Source of the DNA: Azospirillum brasilense
Lineage (GTDB): Bacteria; Pseudomonadota; Alphaproteobacteria; Azospirillales; Azospirillaceae
Length of the DNA: 64,000 nucleotides
NCBI RefSeq assembly: GCF_008365405.1
Contig: NZ_QOKV01000013.1
Span: forward strand, 62,001-126,000
Direction: 5' to 3'
Below the pieces are notes generated by a model that saw only the letters and a list, made by a program, of their open reading frames with translations, made no database searches and was not told the origin of the DNA. This document shows, one piece after another, positions 1 to 7,614 of the stretch (within the stretch, counting starts at the first letter, position 1; every line of letters begins with the position of its first letter). The position numbers were made by a program, and so were the translations under genes.

Positions 1-619
1 CCAGCACCGCCTGCCGGAACGGGCCGCCATGGTGGAACTTGGCGCCCTCGTAGGGGCCGCCGGTGTCGCAATGGGCGTCGAAATGGATCATGCCCACCGG
101 ACGCTCGCGGCCCAGCGCCTTGAGGATCGAATAGGTGATGGAATGGTCGCCGCCCACCGACAGCGGAACGACGCCGGCGTCCATCACGCGGTTGTAGAAG
201 GCCAGGATGTCGCCGTGGCAGGCCTCCAGGCTGAAGCGGCTGGACAGCGGCACGTCGCCGACGTCGGCCAGTTTGCAGGAGGCCGCCGGGACCATGCGCA
301 GGGCGTGCTCGTAGGGGCCGATGCGCTCCATCCCGCGCACGGCGCGCGGGCCGAGGCGGGCGCCGGCCCGGTTGGTGACGCCGAGGTCCATCGGCACGCC
401 GATCAGCGCGATGTCCAGCCCGCCGAAGTCCGCGGCGTCGGCCGCGTCGGGGCGGTAGGGGGCGTCGAGCAGGGTGGACACCCCGGCGAAGGGCTGCACC
501 CGCTTACCGCCGGAGAACTGGAGGGCGGCCACCCGCTGGAACTCCGGATCGTGGAAGTCGTCGCCGCCGGAGCCGCTGTACTTCGTACGCAAACGATCAA
601 GCTTCTGAGGGTCGATCAT
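1..619 (-). CDS. Agmatinase-family ureohydrolase (3' end outside window)
   Basis: Hydrolyses a guanidino compound (agmatine or a relative such as guanidinobutyrate) to the amine and urea, in the cytosol. About 206 N-terminal residues are visible. The binuclear Mn-binding motifs GGDHS and FDAHCDT of the arginase/agmatinase family are intact, and the LGPRAVR motif near residue 90 also fits. The ATG at 619-617 follows an AGAGAG Shine-Dalgarno. It lies 24 bases beyond the second permease of a polyamine-type ABC importer on the same strand, so it is probably the last gene of that operon. The C-terminal part is cut by the window edge. Exact substrate cannot be told from sequence; the family call is firm. 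Confidence 0.9.
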   Translation of the reverse strand, partial: MIDPQKLDRLRTKYSGSGGDDFHDPEFQRVAALQFSGGKRVQPFAGVSTLLDAPYRPDAADAADFGGLDIALIGVPMDLGVTNRAGARLGPRAVRGMERIGPYEHALRMVPAASCKLADVGDVPLSSRFSLEACHGDILAFYNRVMDAGVVPLSVGGDHSITYSILKALGRERPVGMIHFDAHCDTGGPYEGAKFHHGGPFRQAVL

Positions 620-643
620 CGTCCGAATCTCTCTGAAAAAAGG

Positions 644-1444
644 TCAGTCGTTTTTCGCCCAGGCCCCGAGAAGGCGGGGCAGGTCGCCGAACCACGCGAT
701 CAGCCCGAAGACCACCGCCGTCAGCGACACGAACAGCACCGTCACGGCGGCCATGGTCGGGGTGTAGCCATAGCGGAGCGCGTTGAAGATCTTGATGGGC
801 AGCGTTTCCAGTGTGAAGCCGACCACCATGTAGGCCACGATATACTCGTTCAGCGACAGCACGAAGGCGAAGGCGAAGCCGGAGATCACGTAGGGCCGCA
901 CCAGCGGCATCACCACCGTGCGCAGCACCGTCCGGTCGTCCGCCCCCATGGTCGCCGCCGCCTCGACGTAGGAGCGGTCCACCGCCCCGAAGCCCAGCGA
1001 CAGCGTGACCAGCGGCAGCGTCACGAAGAACACCGCGTGGCTGACCACCACCGTCCAGGGCGACCCGTACTCGCCGACGGCCGCCCAGAAGCTGAGGAAG
1101 CCCAGCGCGGTGATGACCGGCGGCAGGATGAAGGGCGTCATGCCCAGCACCTCGAAGGCCCGCGCCCAGGGCGCGCGCCAGCGCCACAGGAACCAGGCCA
1201 GCGGGAAGGCGATCAGCACCGCCAGCGCTGCCGACAGGGTGGCGACGACGAGGCTGGTGAGCAGCGCGCCGCGCCAGCCGGGATCGGTGAAGACCTCCGC
1301 GTACCAGGCGAGCGAGAAGCCTTGCGGCGGGAAGGTCAGGGCCTTCTTCTCGTTCACCGAGACGCCGGCCACCACCAGGATGGGGGCGGCCAGGACCAGG
1401 GCGATCAGGCCGGCGGCGATGGAATTCAGCGTGCGCATCAGCAT
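644..1444 (-). CDS. ABC transporter permease, PotC-like (spermidine/putrescine type)
   Basis: Inner-membrane permease of about 266 residues, the usual size for PotC. It shows about six hydrophobic segments and the cytoplasmic EAA loop (EAAATMGADD...VMPLVRP) that docks on the ATPase. The start ATG at 1444-1442 overlaps the TGA of the upstream permease by one base, so the two are translationally coupled; a second in-frame ATG lies at 1438. It is third in a transporter operon (binding protein, ATPase, permease, permease) that ends in a ureohydrolase. Substrate class is inferred from family and neighbours. Confidence 0.9.
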   Translation of the reverse strand: MLMRTLNSIAAGLIALVLAAPILVVAGVSVNEKKALTFPPQGFSLAWYAEVFTDPGWRGALLTSLVVATLSAALAVLIAFPLAWFLWRWRAPWARAFEVLGMTPFILPPVITALGFLSFWAAVGEYGSPWTVVVSHAVFFVTLPLVTLSLGFGAVDRSYVEAAATMGADDRTVLRTVVMPLVRPYVISGFAFAFVLSLNEYIVAYMVVGFTLETLPIKIFNALRYGYTPTMAAVTVLFVSLTAVVFGLIAWFGDLPRLLGAWAKND

Positions 1445-2298
1445 CAGGCCGTCTCCTCCCGCCGCCCGGCGAGCAGCGCCAGCCCGACCAGGGCGAGGCT
1501 GACCAGCACCAGGAAGACGGCCATCGCCGCCGCGAAGGGCATGTTGGACTGGTAGATCGCCTGATCGGTGATCAGCACCGACAGCGTCCAATGCTGCGGC
1601 CGCCCGAGAAGCTGCGGCAGCAGGTAGGAACCGAGCGCGAAGACGAACACCATGATCGTGGTCGCCACGATGGTGTTGCGCAGCGCCGGGACCACCACCG
1701 TGAAGAAGGCGCGCAGCGGCGAGGAGCCGAGCGTGCGCGCCGCCTCCTCCAGATAGGGGTCGAGGCGGGCGAGCGCCGGGTAGAGCACCAGCACCGTGTA
1801 GGGGAAGGCCTGATAGACCAGCCCGGCCAGCAGCGCGCCGAAGCTGGGGCTCAGCGATTGCGGCTCGGCCATCAGGCCCAGCGCCACGAACAGGTTGGTG
1901 ATGCCCGCGGTGCGCGACAGCAGGGTGGACCAGGCGAAGCCGATGATGACTTCCGACAGCGACAGGATCGACAGCAGGAAGACCAGCCAGCGGATCTGAG
2001 CGCCGCGCGACAGTTTGACCAGCCGGTAGGTGAAGGGGAAGGCGATGCCCACCGCCAGCGTCGCGACCAGCGCCGCCAGCCCCAGCGAGAAGGACATCAC
2101 CCCGCCGAAGAAAGCGGTCAGGAACCGCTCGTAGTTGGCGAAGACGAGGTCCGGCTCGTAGAAGCCGCCGGGCACGCGCCGGAAGACGCTGACCGCGATC
2201 ATCAGGCTGAAGGGGATGACGAAGAAGACGACCAGCATCAGCGCCGGGAACAGGATCGGCGCGTGCTCGGCCAGACCACGGGGCGCGCGGCGGATCAT
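1444..2298 (-). CDS. ABC transporter permease, PotB-like
   Basis: First permease of the importer, 284 residues, with an N-terminal signal-anchor helix near residues 14-35 and about five further membrane segments. The EAA loop reads EEAARTLGSSPLRAFFTVVVP near residue 190. The ATG at 2298-2296 overlaps the TGA of the ATPase gene (ATGA), and its own TGA overlaps the next ATG, so ATPase, PotB-like and PotC-like subunits are coupled in translation. Heterodimer with the PotC-like subunit is expected from the family. Confidence 0.9.
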   Translation of the reverse strand: MIRRAPRGLAEHAPILFPALMLVVFFVIPFSLMIAVSVFRRVPGGFYEPDLVFANYERFLTAFFGGVMSFSLGLAALVATLAVGIAFPFTYRLVKLSRGAQIRWLVFLLSILSLSEVIIGFAWSTLLSRTAGITNLFVALGLMAEPQSLSPSFGALLAGLVYQAFPYTVLVLYPALARLDPYLEEAARTLGSSPLRAFFTVVVPALRNTIVATTIMVFVFALGSYLLPQLLGRPQHWTLSVLITDQAIYQSNMPFAAAMAVFLVLVSLALVGLALLAGRREETA

Positions 2299-3356
2299 TG
2301 CGGGCGCTCCGCCATCGGCGGCAGCACGACGCAGGCCGCCGGGGGGAACTCCACCGTCAGGGCGCCGCCGGGGGCAACCGGCGGGCGGTCCTGCGGGCGC
2401 GACAGCGCGACGATCTCCCGCCCGGCCACGTCGATGCGGAATTCCACGCTGGCGCCAAGGTCGCGCATGAAGGACAGCGTGCCGGTCAGCCGGTTCGGCC
2501 CATCGGTTCCCACAGGGTGGACGATCACGTCCTCCGGACGGACGGACAGCAGGACGCGGCCCGTCGGCGGCAGGTCCGGCAGATGCAGGGTGCCGCCGGG
2601 CACGGCGGCGGTGCCGGGGGCGGTGACTTCGCCCTCCAGCAGGTTGGTCATGCCGATGAAGTCGGCGACGAAGGCGTCGGCGGGCTGGCGGTAGACCTCC
2701 ATCGGCGGGGCGGCCTGATGGATGCGCCCTTGCGACATCACCACCACGAGGTCGGCCATGGTCATCGCCTCCCGCTGGTCGTGGGTGACGACGATGGTGG
2801 TGATGCCCAGTCGCTGCTGAAGCTGCTTCAGTTCGATCTGCATGGCCTCGCGCAGCTTGGCGTCGAGCGCCGACAGCGGCTCGTCCAGCAGGAACAGCTT
2901 GGGCGACAGGGCGAGCGCGCGGGCGATGGCGACGCGCTGCCGCTGCCCGCCCGACAGCTTGGAGACCGGCCGGTCGGCGACGCCGGGCAGGCGGACCAGT
3001 TCCAGCAGCTCCTCGGCGCGCTTGCGCTGCTCGGCCTTCGTGGCGCCGCGGATGCGCAGGGGGTAGGCGATGTTCTCGCCCGCCGTCAGGTGCGGGAAGA
3101 GGGCCAGCGACTGAAACACCATGCCGAATTCCCGCGTGTGGGCGGGGGCCGTGGTGATGTCGCGTCCGTCGATGACCAGCCGTCCGCCAGAGGGGTCCTC
3201 CAGCCCGGCGATCATGCGCAGCAGCGTCGTCTTCCCGCAGCCGGACGGGCCGAGCAGGCAGACGAATTGCCCGTGCGGGATGCGCAGCGACGCGCCGTGC
3301 ACCGCGGTCACGGGACCGTATCGTTTGGTGAGACCGTCGAGGACAAGGGCTGACAT
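2295..3356 (-). CDS. ABC transporter ATP-binding protein, PotA-like
   Basis: ATPase that drives the importer, 353 residues. Walker A GPSGCGKTT at 36-44, Q-loop near 82, signature LSGGQ at 134-138, Walker B LFLLDEP at 154-160 and the switch His at 192 are all present. The C-terminal ~110 residues resemble the TOBE regulatory domain of PotA/CysA-type ATPases. Its stop overlaps the start of the first permease. A palindromic intergenic element separates it from the binding-protein gene upstream. Confidence 0.93.
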   Translation of the reverse strand: MSALVLDGLTKRYGPVTAVHGASLRIPHGQFVCLLGPSGCGKTTLLRMIAGLEDPSGGRLVIDGRDITTAPAHTREFGMVFQSLALFPHLTAGENIAYPLRIRGATKAEQRKRAEELLELVRLPGVADRPVSKLSGGQRQRVAIARALALSPKLFLLDEPLSALDAKLREAMQIELKQLQQRLGITTIVVTHDQREAMTMADLVVVMSQGRIHQAAPPMEVYRQPADAFVADFIGMTNLLEGEVTAPGTAAVPGGTLHLPDLPPTGRVLLSVRPEDVIVHPVGTDGPNRLTGTLSFMRDLGASVEFRIDVAGREIVALSRPQDRPPVAPGGALTVEFPPAACVVLPPMAERPQ

Positions 3357-3388
3357 GGGATGGCTTTGTCTTGATGGAGGCAGTGAAT

Positions 3389-3591
3389 CCCCTCTCCCGT
3401 CCCGGGAGAGGGTGCCCGCGTAAGCGGACTCTCACGCTGGCTGAAAGCCAGCGCTGACGCGGCAGGCGGACCTTCGGTCCGCCGAGAGCGGGTGAGGGTA
3501 CGGCCGAGAATCAGTCCGCTGATCCTTGGCGGCACCCTCACCCTCCCGCCGCAGTGCGGCGGGTCCCTCCCTCTCCCGGGACGGGAGAGGG
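3389..3591. repeat. Long palindromic intergenic element
   Basis: A 200-base non-coding segment between the binding-protein and ATPase genes. Its ends are inverted copies of CCTCTCCCGTCCCGGGAGAGG (around 3390-3412 and 3568-3591), each itself nearly palindromic. Inside are further small hairpins (GGCGGACC/GGTCCGCC near 3466-3483 and CCGCCGCAGTGCGGCGG near 3546-3562). The whole can fold as a branched hairpin in the operon transcript. It resembles the scattered palindromic intergenic repeats of alphaproteobacterial genomes; only this one copy is seen here. Confidence 0.6.
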
Positions 3592-3600
3592 TTTACACAC

Positions 3601-4722
3601 TCACCCGACGATCATTTCCGTCCACTTCTGGTTCAGCCAGTCGGACTTGCTCGTGTAGAGGTCGTAGCGCGGGATGATCGGCGCGATGTCGGAGGACACG
3701 GCGGCGAACTCCTGATCCGTCAGGTCGGTCATCTTGCGGTCGATGGTCGGGGCGGTGCCGACCTTGCGCGACAGCAGGGCCTGAATCGACGGCTGGCACA
3801 TGTAGTCCACGAAGACATGCGCGAGGTCGCCGGCCTTGGAGGCGCGGGTGACCGCCCAGCTTCCCGAATCGAGGATGCCGCCCTCCTTCGGGAAGGTCGA
3901 GCGCACCGGTTGCCCGTCCGCGGCGGCGAGGCCGGTCACGTCGTGGTAATACTGGCCCATCGGAATCTCGCCGGACTTCAGCGAGGCCTCGAACTGCGCC
4001 TCGTCGCGGTACCAGAGCTTCACGTTGGACTTCAGCTCCGCCAGCTTCTTGAAACAGTCGAGCTGCCCCTGCTCGCTGTCGAGATGCTTGGTGCCGCCGA
4101 AGAAGGTCGCCGCCGTGACCTCCAGCAGGAAGCTGTTGCTGACCAGCGCCAGCAGGCCGAGCTTGTCCTTGTTCGCCGGGTCCCACAGGGCCGCCCAGCT
4201 GTCCGGGGCCTGCGGGTAGCTCTTGGTGTTGGTGACCAGCGTGATGTACCAGGACACCGCGCCGATGCCGCTGACCTTGCCGTCCGGGTACTTGTTGATG
4301 AGGTGCGGGACGACCTTGGCGGCGTTGGGGATCTTCGACAGGTCGAAGGGCGCCCACAGCTCCGCCGAGGCTCCCTTCAGCATCGCCACCTGCGACATCA
4401 TCGAGACGTCGGCGGGCGCCTGGCGGGCGCGGGCCGCCTGTTCGAGCTGGACCAGCCACGCCTCGCCGGTCGGCTCGGCGATGGCCTCCACCGTGATGCC
4501 GGTGGCCTTGGAGAATTCCGGGAAGATGTGCTTTTCGAAGGATTCCTTGAAGTAGCCGCCGTAGACGCCGACCTTCAGCGTCTTCGACTGGGCGCGGACG
4601 ATGTTCGGAAAGCCGATGGCGGCCACCGTGGCCAGCGTGCCCGCTCCGGCCAGAACGGCGCGCCGGCTGATGCCGCCGGCCAAAGCGGCGTGAAGTCCCT
4701 GCTTACCCGTCGTCTCGTTCAT
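3601..4722 (-). CDS. Polyamine-type ABC transporter substrate-binding protein, Tat-exported
   Basis: Periplasmic binding protein of 373 residues that delivers substrate to the importer encoded downstream. The N-terminus carries a Tat-like signal (SRRAVLAGAG at 19-28, hydrophobic stretch, cleavage probably after VRAQ near residue 45). The mature start (KTLKVGVYGGYF...) and the FPEFSKATGITV segment fit the PotD/PotF group. It is the first gene of the operon and is read divergently from a LysR regulator. Ligand is not determinable; polyamine or guanidino amine is inferred from the terminal ureohydrolase. Confidence 0.9.
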   Translation of the reverse strand: MNETTGKQGLHAALAGGISRRAVLAGAGTLATVAAIGFPNIVRAQSKTLKVGVYGGYFKESFEKHIFPEFSKATGITVEAIAEPTGEAWLVQLEQAARARQAPADVSMMSQVAMLKGASAELWAPFDLSKIPNAAKVVPHLINKYPDGKVSGIGAVSWYITLVTNTKSYPQAPDSWAALWDPANKDKLGLLALVSNSFLLEVTAATFFGGTKHLDSEQGQLDCFKKLAELKSNVKLWYRDEAQFEASLKSGEIPMGQYYHDVTGLAAADGQPVRSTFPKEGGILDSGSWAVTRASKAGDLAHVFVDYMCQPSIQALLSRKVGTAPTIDRKMTDLTDQEFAAVSSDIAPIIPRYDLYTSKSDWLNQKWTEMIVG

Positions 4723-4833
4723 GGATGCGACCTTTCCTTGCGGACGAGCTTATCTGTTCGTGAGGCCAGCATTGCAGCCTGCGATCATTAGACCCCCGGC
4801 GGCGTTGCCCGAAAATCAGAAAGTTTTGTATCT

Positions 4834-4855
4834 TACTTCGATCCGGGTCGAAGTA
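4834..4855. promoter_or_regulatory. Candidate LysR operator (perfect inverted repeat)
   Basis: TACTTCGA-TCCGGG-TCGAAGTA is a perfect 8-base inverted repeat with a 6-base spacer. It lies in the divergent promoter region, about 50 bases before the LysR start and 110 before the binding-protein start. LysR proteins commonly bind such dyads (T-N11-A type) between their own gene and the target operon. Binding by this particular regulator is inference. Confidence 0.5.
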
Positions 4856-4907
4856 TTGGGGGCGCCGGACCCGTCGGGTGGGGCAGGGGAGGGCGGGCGT
4901 CGTGGCG

Positions 4908-5843
4908 ATGATTCAGCTGGAAACCGTGGATTTGCGCCTGCTGCGGTTGTTCATGACCATCGTCGAGGCCGGTGGATTCAGTGCGGCGCAGAGCGAACTG
5001 AACCTGTCGCTGTCCACCATCTCCACCCATTTCGCCGATTTGGAGACGCGCCTGGGCCTGCGGCTGTGCCGGCGGGGACGCTCGGGTTTCCAGCTCACTC
5101 CGGAAGGGCAGGCGGTCTATGACGAGGCGCGGCGCGTGTTCGACACGCTGGAGCGGTTCCGCGGGCGGGTGCGCGGGCTGCGCGAGCGGCTGACCGGCAC
5201 GCTGGCGGTCGGGCTGGTCGACAACACGCTGACCGACCCGCGCGCCCCGCTGGAGCGCGTCTTTGCCCGCTTCACCGAGGCGGCGCCGGAGGTGTCGCTG
5301 ATCATCAACGTGCGCCCGCCGAACGAGCTGCTGCGCGACGTCATCGGCGGGCAGTTGCAACTCGCCATCGCCAGCTTTCCGCGCATCGTGCCCAGCCTGT
5401 CCTACCAGGACCTCTACAACGAGACGATCCACTTCTGCGTGGCCGACGGGCACCCGCTGTTCACCCTGCCGGACGAGGCCATCGACCTGGACGAGATCCG
5501 CCGCTATCGGCTGGTCGCGCGCAGCTACTGGGGATCGCGCGACCTGAAGATCTTCGCCATATCGACGCCCAAGGCGACGGTCAGCGACATGGAGGGGGCG
5601 GCGCGGCTGATCCTGTCCGGCGCCTACGCCGGCTATCTGCCGGACCATTACGCAGCCCCCTACGTCAAGGCCGGGCGGCTGCGGGTGCTGCTGCCCAAGG
5701 TCCTGTCCTATCAGGCGCCGTTCCAGGTGGCCTTCGACGCCAACCGCTCCAAGAGCCCGGTGGTGGACCTGTTCATCGCGCTCACCCGCGAGGAGATGAC
5801 CGCGCCGGAGTTTCGGAGCGCTCCCGTCGTCCGACCGGCCTGA
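4908..5843 (+). CDS. LysR-family transcriptional regulator
   Basis: 311 residues: an N-terminal winged helix (LRLLRLFMTIVEAGGFSAAQ, then LSLSTISTHFADLETRLG) and a C-terminal effector-binding domain. Unusually the recognition helix reads STISTHF rather than the common SAVSRQI. The ATG at 4908 is used here; in-frame GTGs at 4878 and 4902 are alternatives, and the purine-rich AGGGGAGGG at 4885-4893 would suit the GTG at 4902. Divergent from the ABC importer operon, which it probably controls. Confidence 0.88.
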   Translation: MIQLETVDLRLLRLFMTIVEAGGFSAAQSELNLSLSTISTHFADLETRLGLRLCRRGRSGFQLTPEGQAVYDEARRVFDTLERFRGRVRGLRERLTGTLAVGLVDNTLTDPRAPLERVFARFTEAAPEVSLIINVRPPNELLRDVIGGQLQLAIASFPRIVPSLSYQDLYNETIHFCVADGHPLFTLPDEAIDLDEIRRYRLVARSYWGSRDLKIFAISTPKATVSDMEGAARLILSGAYAGYLPDHYAAPYVKAGRLRVLLPKVLSYQAPFQVAFDANRSKSPVVDLFIALTREEMTAPEFRSAPVVRPA

Positions 5844-5941
5844 CCGTGGTTCGATGGTGCGAGATGTAAAGCAGCCTTGACAGTGCCGAGGCGTCGTATG
5901 TAAAGCTTCCTTGTCATTGGGCGGCATGGAAGGGGCGGGGG

Positions 5942-6322
5942 ATGTTCAGCATCAAGCGCTACGGCGTCGAATTGTCCGGGGCTCTGGCTCTCTACGCGGC
6001 GCTTCTGCTCGGAGCCAACCTGGCGGAGCGCGTCCTTCAGCCGGAGGGCGGGGCGAAGCTGGCGCTCGCGCTCCTGCCGATCCTGGGCATGGCTGCGGTC
6101 GCCTGGGCCGTTTTGCGGGGGCTGTGGCGCATGGACGAACTCCAGCGCCGTATCCAGCTCGACGCGATCGCCCTGTCGTTCACGGGAACGGCGCTGGTGA
6201 CCTTCGCCTGGGGTTTTGCGGAAAGTGCCGGCGCGCCGGAGCTGCGGGCGTTCCATGTCTGGCCGCTCATGGCGGTGCTGTGGGTTGCCGGGGTTCTGGT
6301 CGCCCAATGGCGCTATCGATGA
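5942..6322 (+). CDS. Small four-helix membrane protein paired with an XRE regulator
   Basis: 126 residues with four predicted membrane helices (about 10-28, 40-58, 75-92, 103-122) and a short charged loop RMDELQRRIQLDA between helices two and three. No enzymatic motif is visible. The TGA overlaps the ATG of the following XRE gene (ATGA), so the two are coupled. Pairs of a small integral membrane protein with a ~65-residue XRE regulator are widespread; the membrane partner's role is unknown. Confidence 0.75.
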   Translation: MFSIKRYGVELSGALALYAALLLGANLAERVLQPEGGAKLALALLPILGMAAVAWAVLRGLWRMDELQRRIQLDAIALSFTGTALVTFAWGFAESAGAPELRAFHVWPLMAVLWVAGVLVAQWRYR

Positions 6323-6507
6323 AAAACGCTCTCAAGGACATCCGGACCACCCGCGGCTGGAGCCAGGGTGACTTGGCGGAACGCCTCCAAGTGTCCCGCC
6401 AGACCGTCAATTCCATCGAGAATGGGCGCTACGACCCCAGCCTTCCCTTGGCTTTTGCGATTGCGCGAACCTTCGATCGCAGGATCGAAGACATCTTCTT
6501 TCCCTGA
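6319..6507 (+). CDS. Short XRE-family DNA-binding protein (YozG-like)
   Basis: 62 residues, almost entirely one helix-turn-helix: KNALKDIRTTRGWSQGDLAE, then VSRQTVNSIENGRYDPSLPL, ending IEDIFFP. This size and ending match the YozG-type regulators. The ATG at 6319 overlaps the TGA of the membrane-protein gene; an upstream in-frame ATG at 6307 would add four residues. It probably regulates its own two-gene operon. Confidence 0.85.
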   Translation: MKNALKDIRTTRGWSQGDLAERLQVSRQTVNSIENGRYDPSLPLAFAIARTFDRRIEDIFFP

Positions 6508-6536
6508 GGATTCCCGGTGCGGAATCGCCCGGCCCG

Positions 6537-7421
6537 TCAAATGTGATACTCCGGCTCCGGCACCGTCTGGTCCATGGCGAGCGCCGGCACCGTGTCGCGG
6601 CACCAGCCGACGATCCGCGCCGGGACGCCGACCACGGTGGCGCAGGGCGGCACGTCCTTCAGCACCACGCTGCCGGCCCCGACCTTGGCGCGGCTGCCGA
6701 TCTCGATGTTGCCGAGGATCTTGGCGCCGGCGGACAGCAGGACGCCGTCGCGCACCTTCGGATGGCGGTCGCCATGCTCCTTGCCGGTGCCGCCGAGCGT
6801 GACCTCCTGAAGAATCGACACGTCGTTGCCGACCACGGCGGTTTCGCCGATCACCACGCCGGTGCCGTGGTCGATGAAGACGCCGCGCCCGACCGGCACC
6901 GCCGGGTGGATGTCCACCGCGAACACCTCCGACACCCGGCTCTGCAGGAAATGGGCGAGGTCGCGCCGCTCGCGCCGCCACAGCCAATGGCCGATGCGGT
7001 GCCATTCCAGCGCGTGGAAGCCCTTGTAATAGAGGAAGGGCGTCAGACAGTTGTCGGCCGCCGGGTCGCGCGTGCAGATCGCCTGGAGGTCGGAGCAGGC
7101 TTCCTCCACGATGCAGGGCGCGTCGGCGACGGCCGAGCGCACGAGCATCGCGAGCTGGTCCGCGGAGATGTAGGAATCGCCCAGCTTGCGCGCCAGCAGG
7201 CTGCCCAGCGCCGACGGGAAATCGTGGTGCAGCAGGATGGCGGTGTCGATGAAGGGGCGCAGCCAAGGTTCCTTGACGACCACGCTTTCCGCCTCGGCGC
7301 GCAGCATCGCCCACATGCCGTCCACGCCGTCCAGAAGAGAGGTCTCCGGACGGTCCAGTTCCTTGAGGCCCTGTTCCTTGAGGCCCTGTTCCTTGAGGCA
7401 GGGGGCGACGATGTGGTTCAT
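6537..7421 (-). CDS. cysE: Serine O-acetyltransferase
   Basis: Transfers acetyl from acetyl-CoA to L-serine, the first step of cysteine synthesis. 294 residues: an N-terminal helical domain (MLRAEAES...YHDFPSALGSLLA region) and a C-terminal left-handed beta-helix with IDHGTGVVIGETAVVGN and the LGGTGKEHGDRHPKV active-site loop. The C-terminal tail after VGVPARIVG is short. Residues 8-21 (CLKEQGLKEQGLKE) are encoded by a 15-base tandem repeat not typical of the family. No cysK is adjacent. Confidence 0.93.
   Translation of the reverse strand: MNHIVAPCLKEQGLKEQGLKELDRPETSLLDGVDGMWAMLRAEAESVVVKEPWLRPFIDTAILLHHDFPSALGSLLARKLGDSYISADQLAMLVRSAVADAPCIVEEACSDLQAICTRDPAADNCLTPFLYYKGFHALEWHRIGHWLWRRERRDLAHFLQSRVSEVFAVDIHPAVPVGRGVFIDHGTGVVIGETAVVGNDVSILQEVTLGGTGKEHGDRHPKVRDGVLLSAGAKILGNIEIGSRAKVGAGSVVLKDVPPCATVVGVPARIVGWCRDTVPALAMDQTVPEPEYHI
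7359..7399. repeat. 15-base tandem repeat in the 5' part of cysE
   Basis: The unit TTCCTTGAGGCCCTG occurs twice perfectly plus a partial third copy. It is a multiple of three, so changes in copy number would add or remove five residues (KEQGL) without breaking the frame. Confidence 0.85.
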
Positions 7422-7614
7422 GGCGCAGATGTCCTGATGTTCCCGACCGGCCCGGTCGTCGGTCCGGTCATGGGTCCTTCAACAGGCCGGACCGAACCCT
7501 AGCACGCCGCTTTCCGGAAGGGGAGCCATGTCGTGGGAAATGAAGGATCACCACGAAATTTTACACATTTCTGTACTGTGAAAACGGCGCGCCTCATCCG
7601 TGCAGTGCGCGAGC

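Noticed and set aside
29..1555. A 508-codon plus-strand frame across the window start
   Set aside because: It crosses the ureohydrolase and permease genes on the other strand and is low-complexity; no domain.
7528..7581. A 17-codon frame with AAGGGGAG before its ATG (MSWEMKDHH...)
   Set aside because: It lies in the cysE promoter on the opposite strand with no downstream gene to regulate; probably chance.
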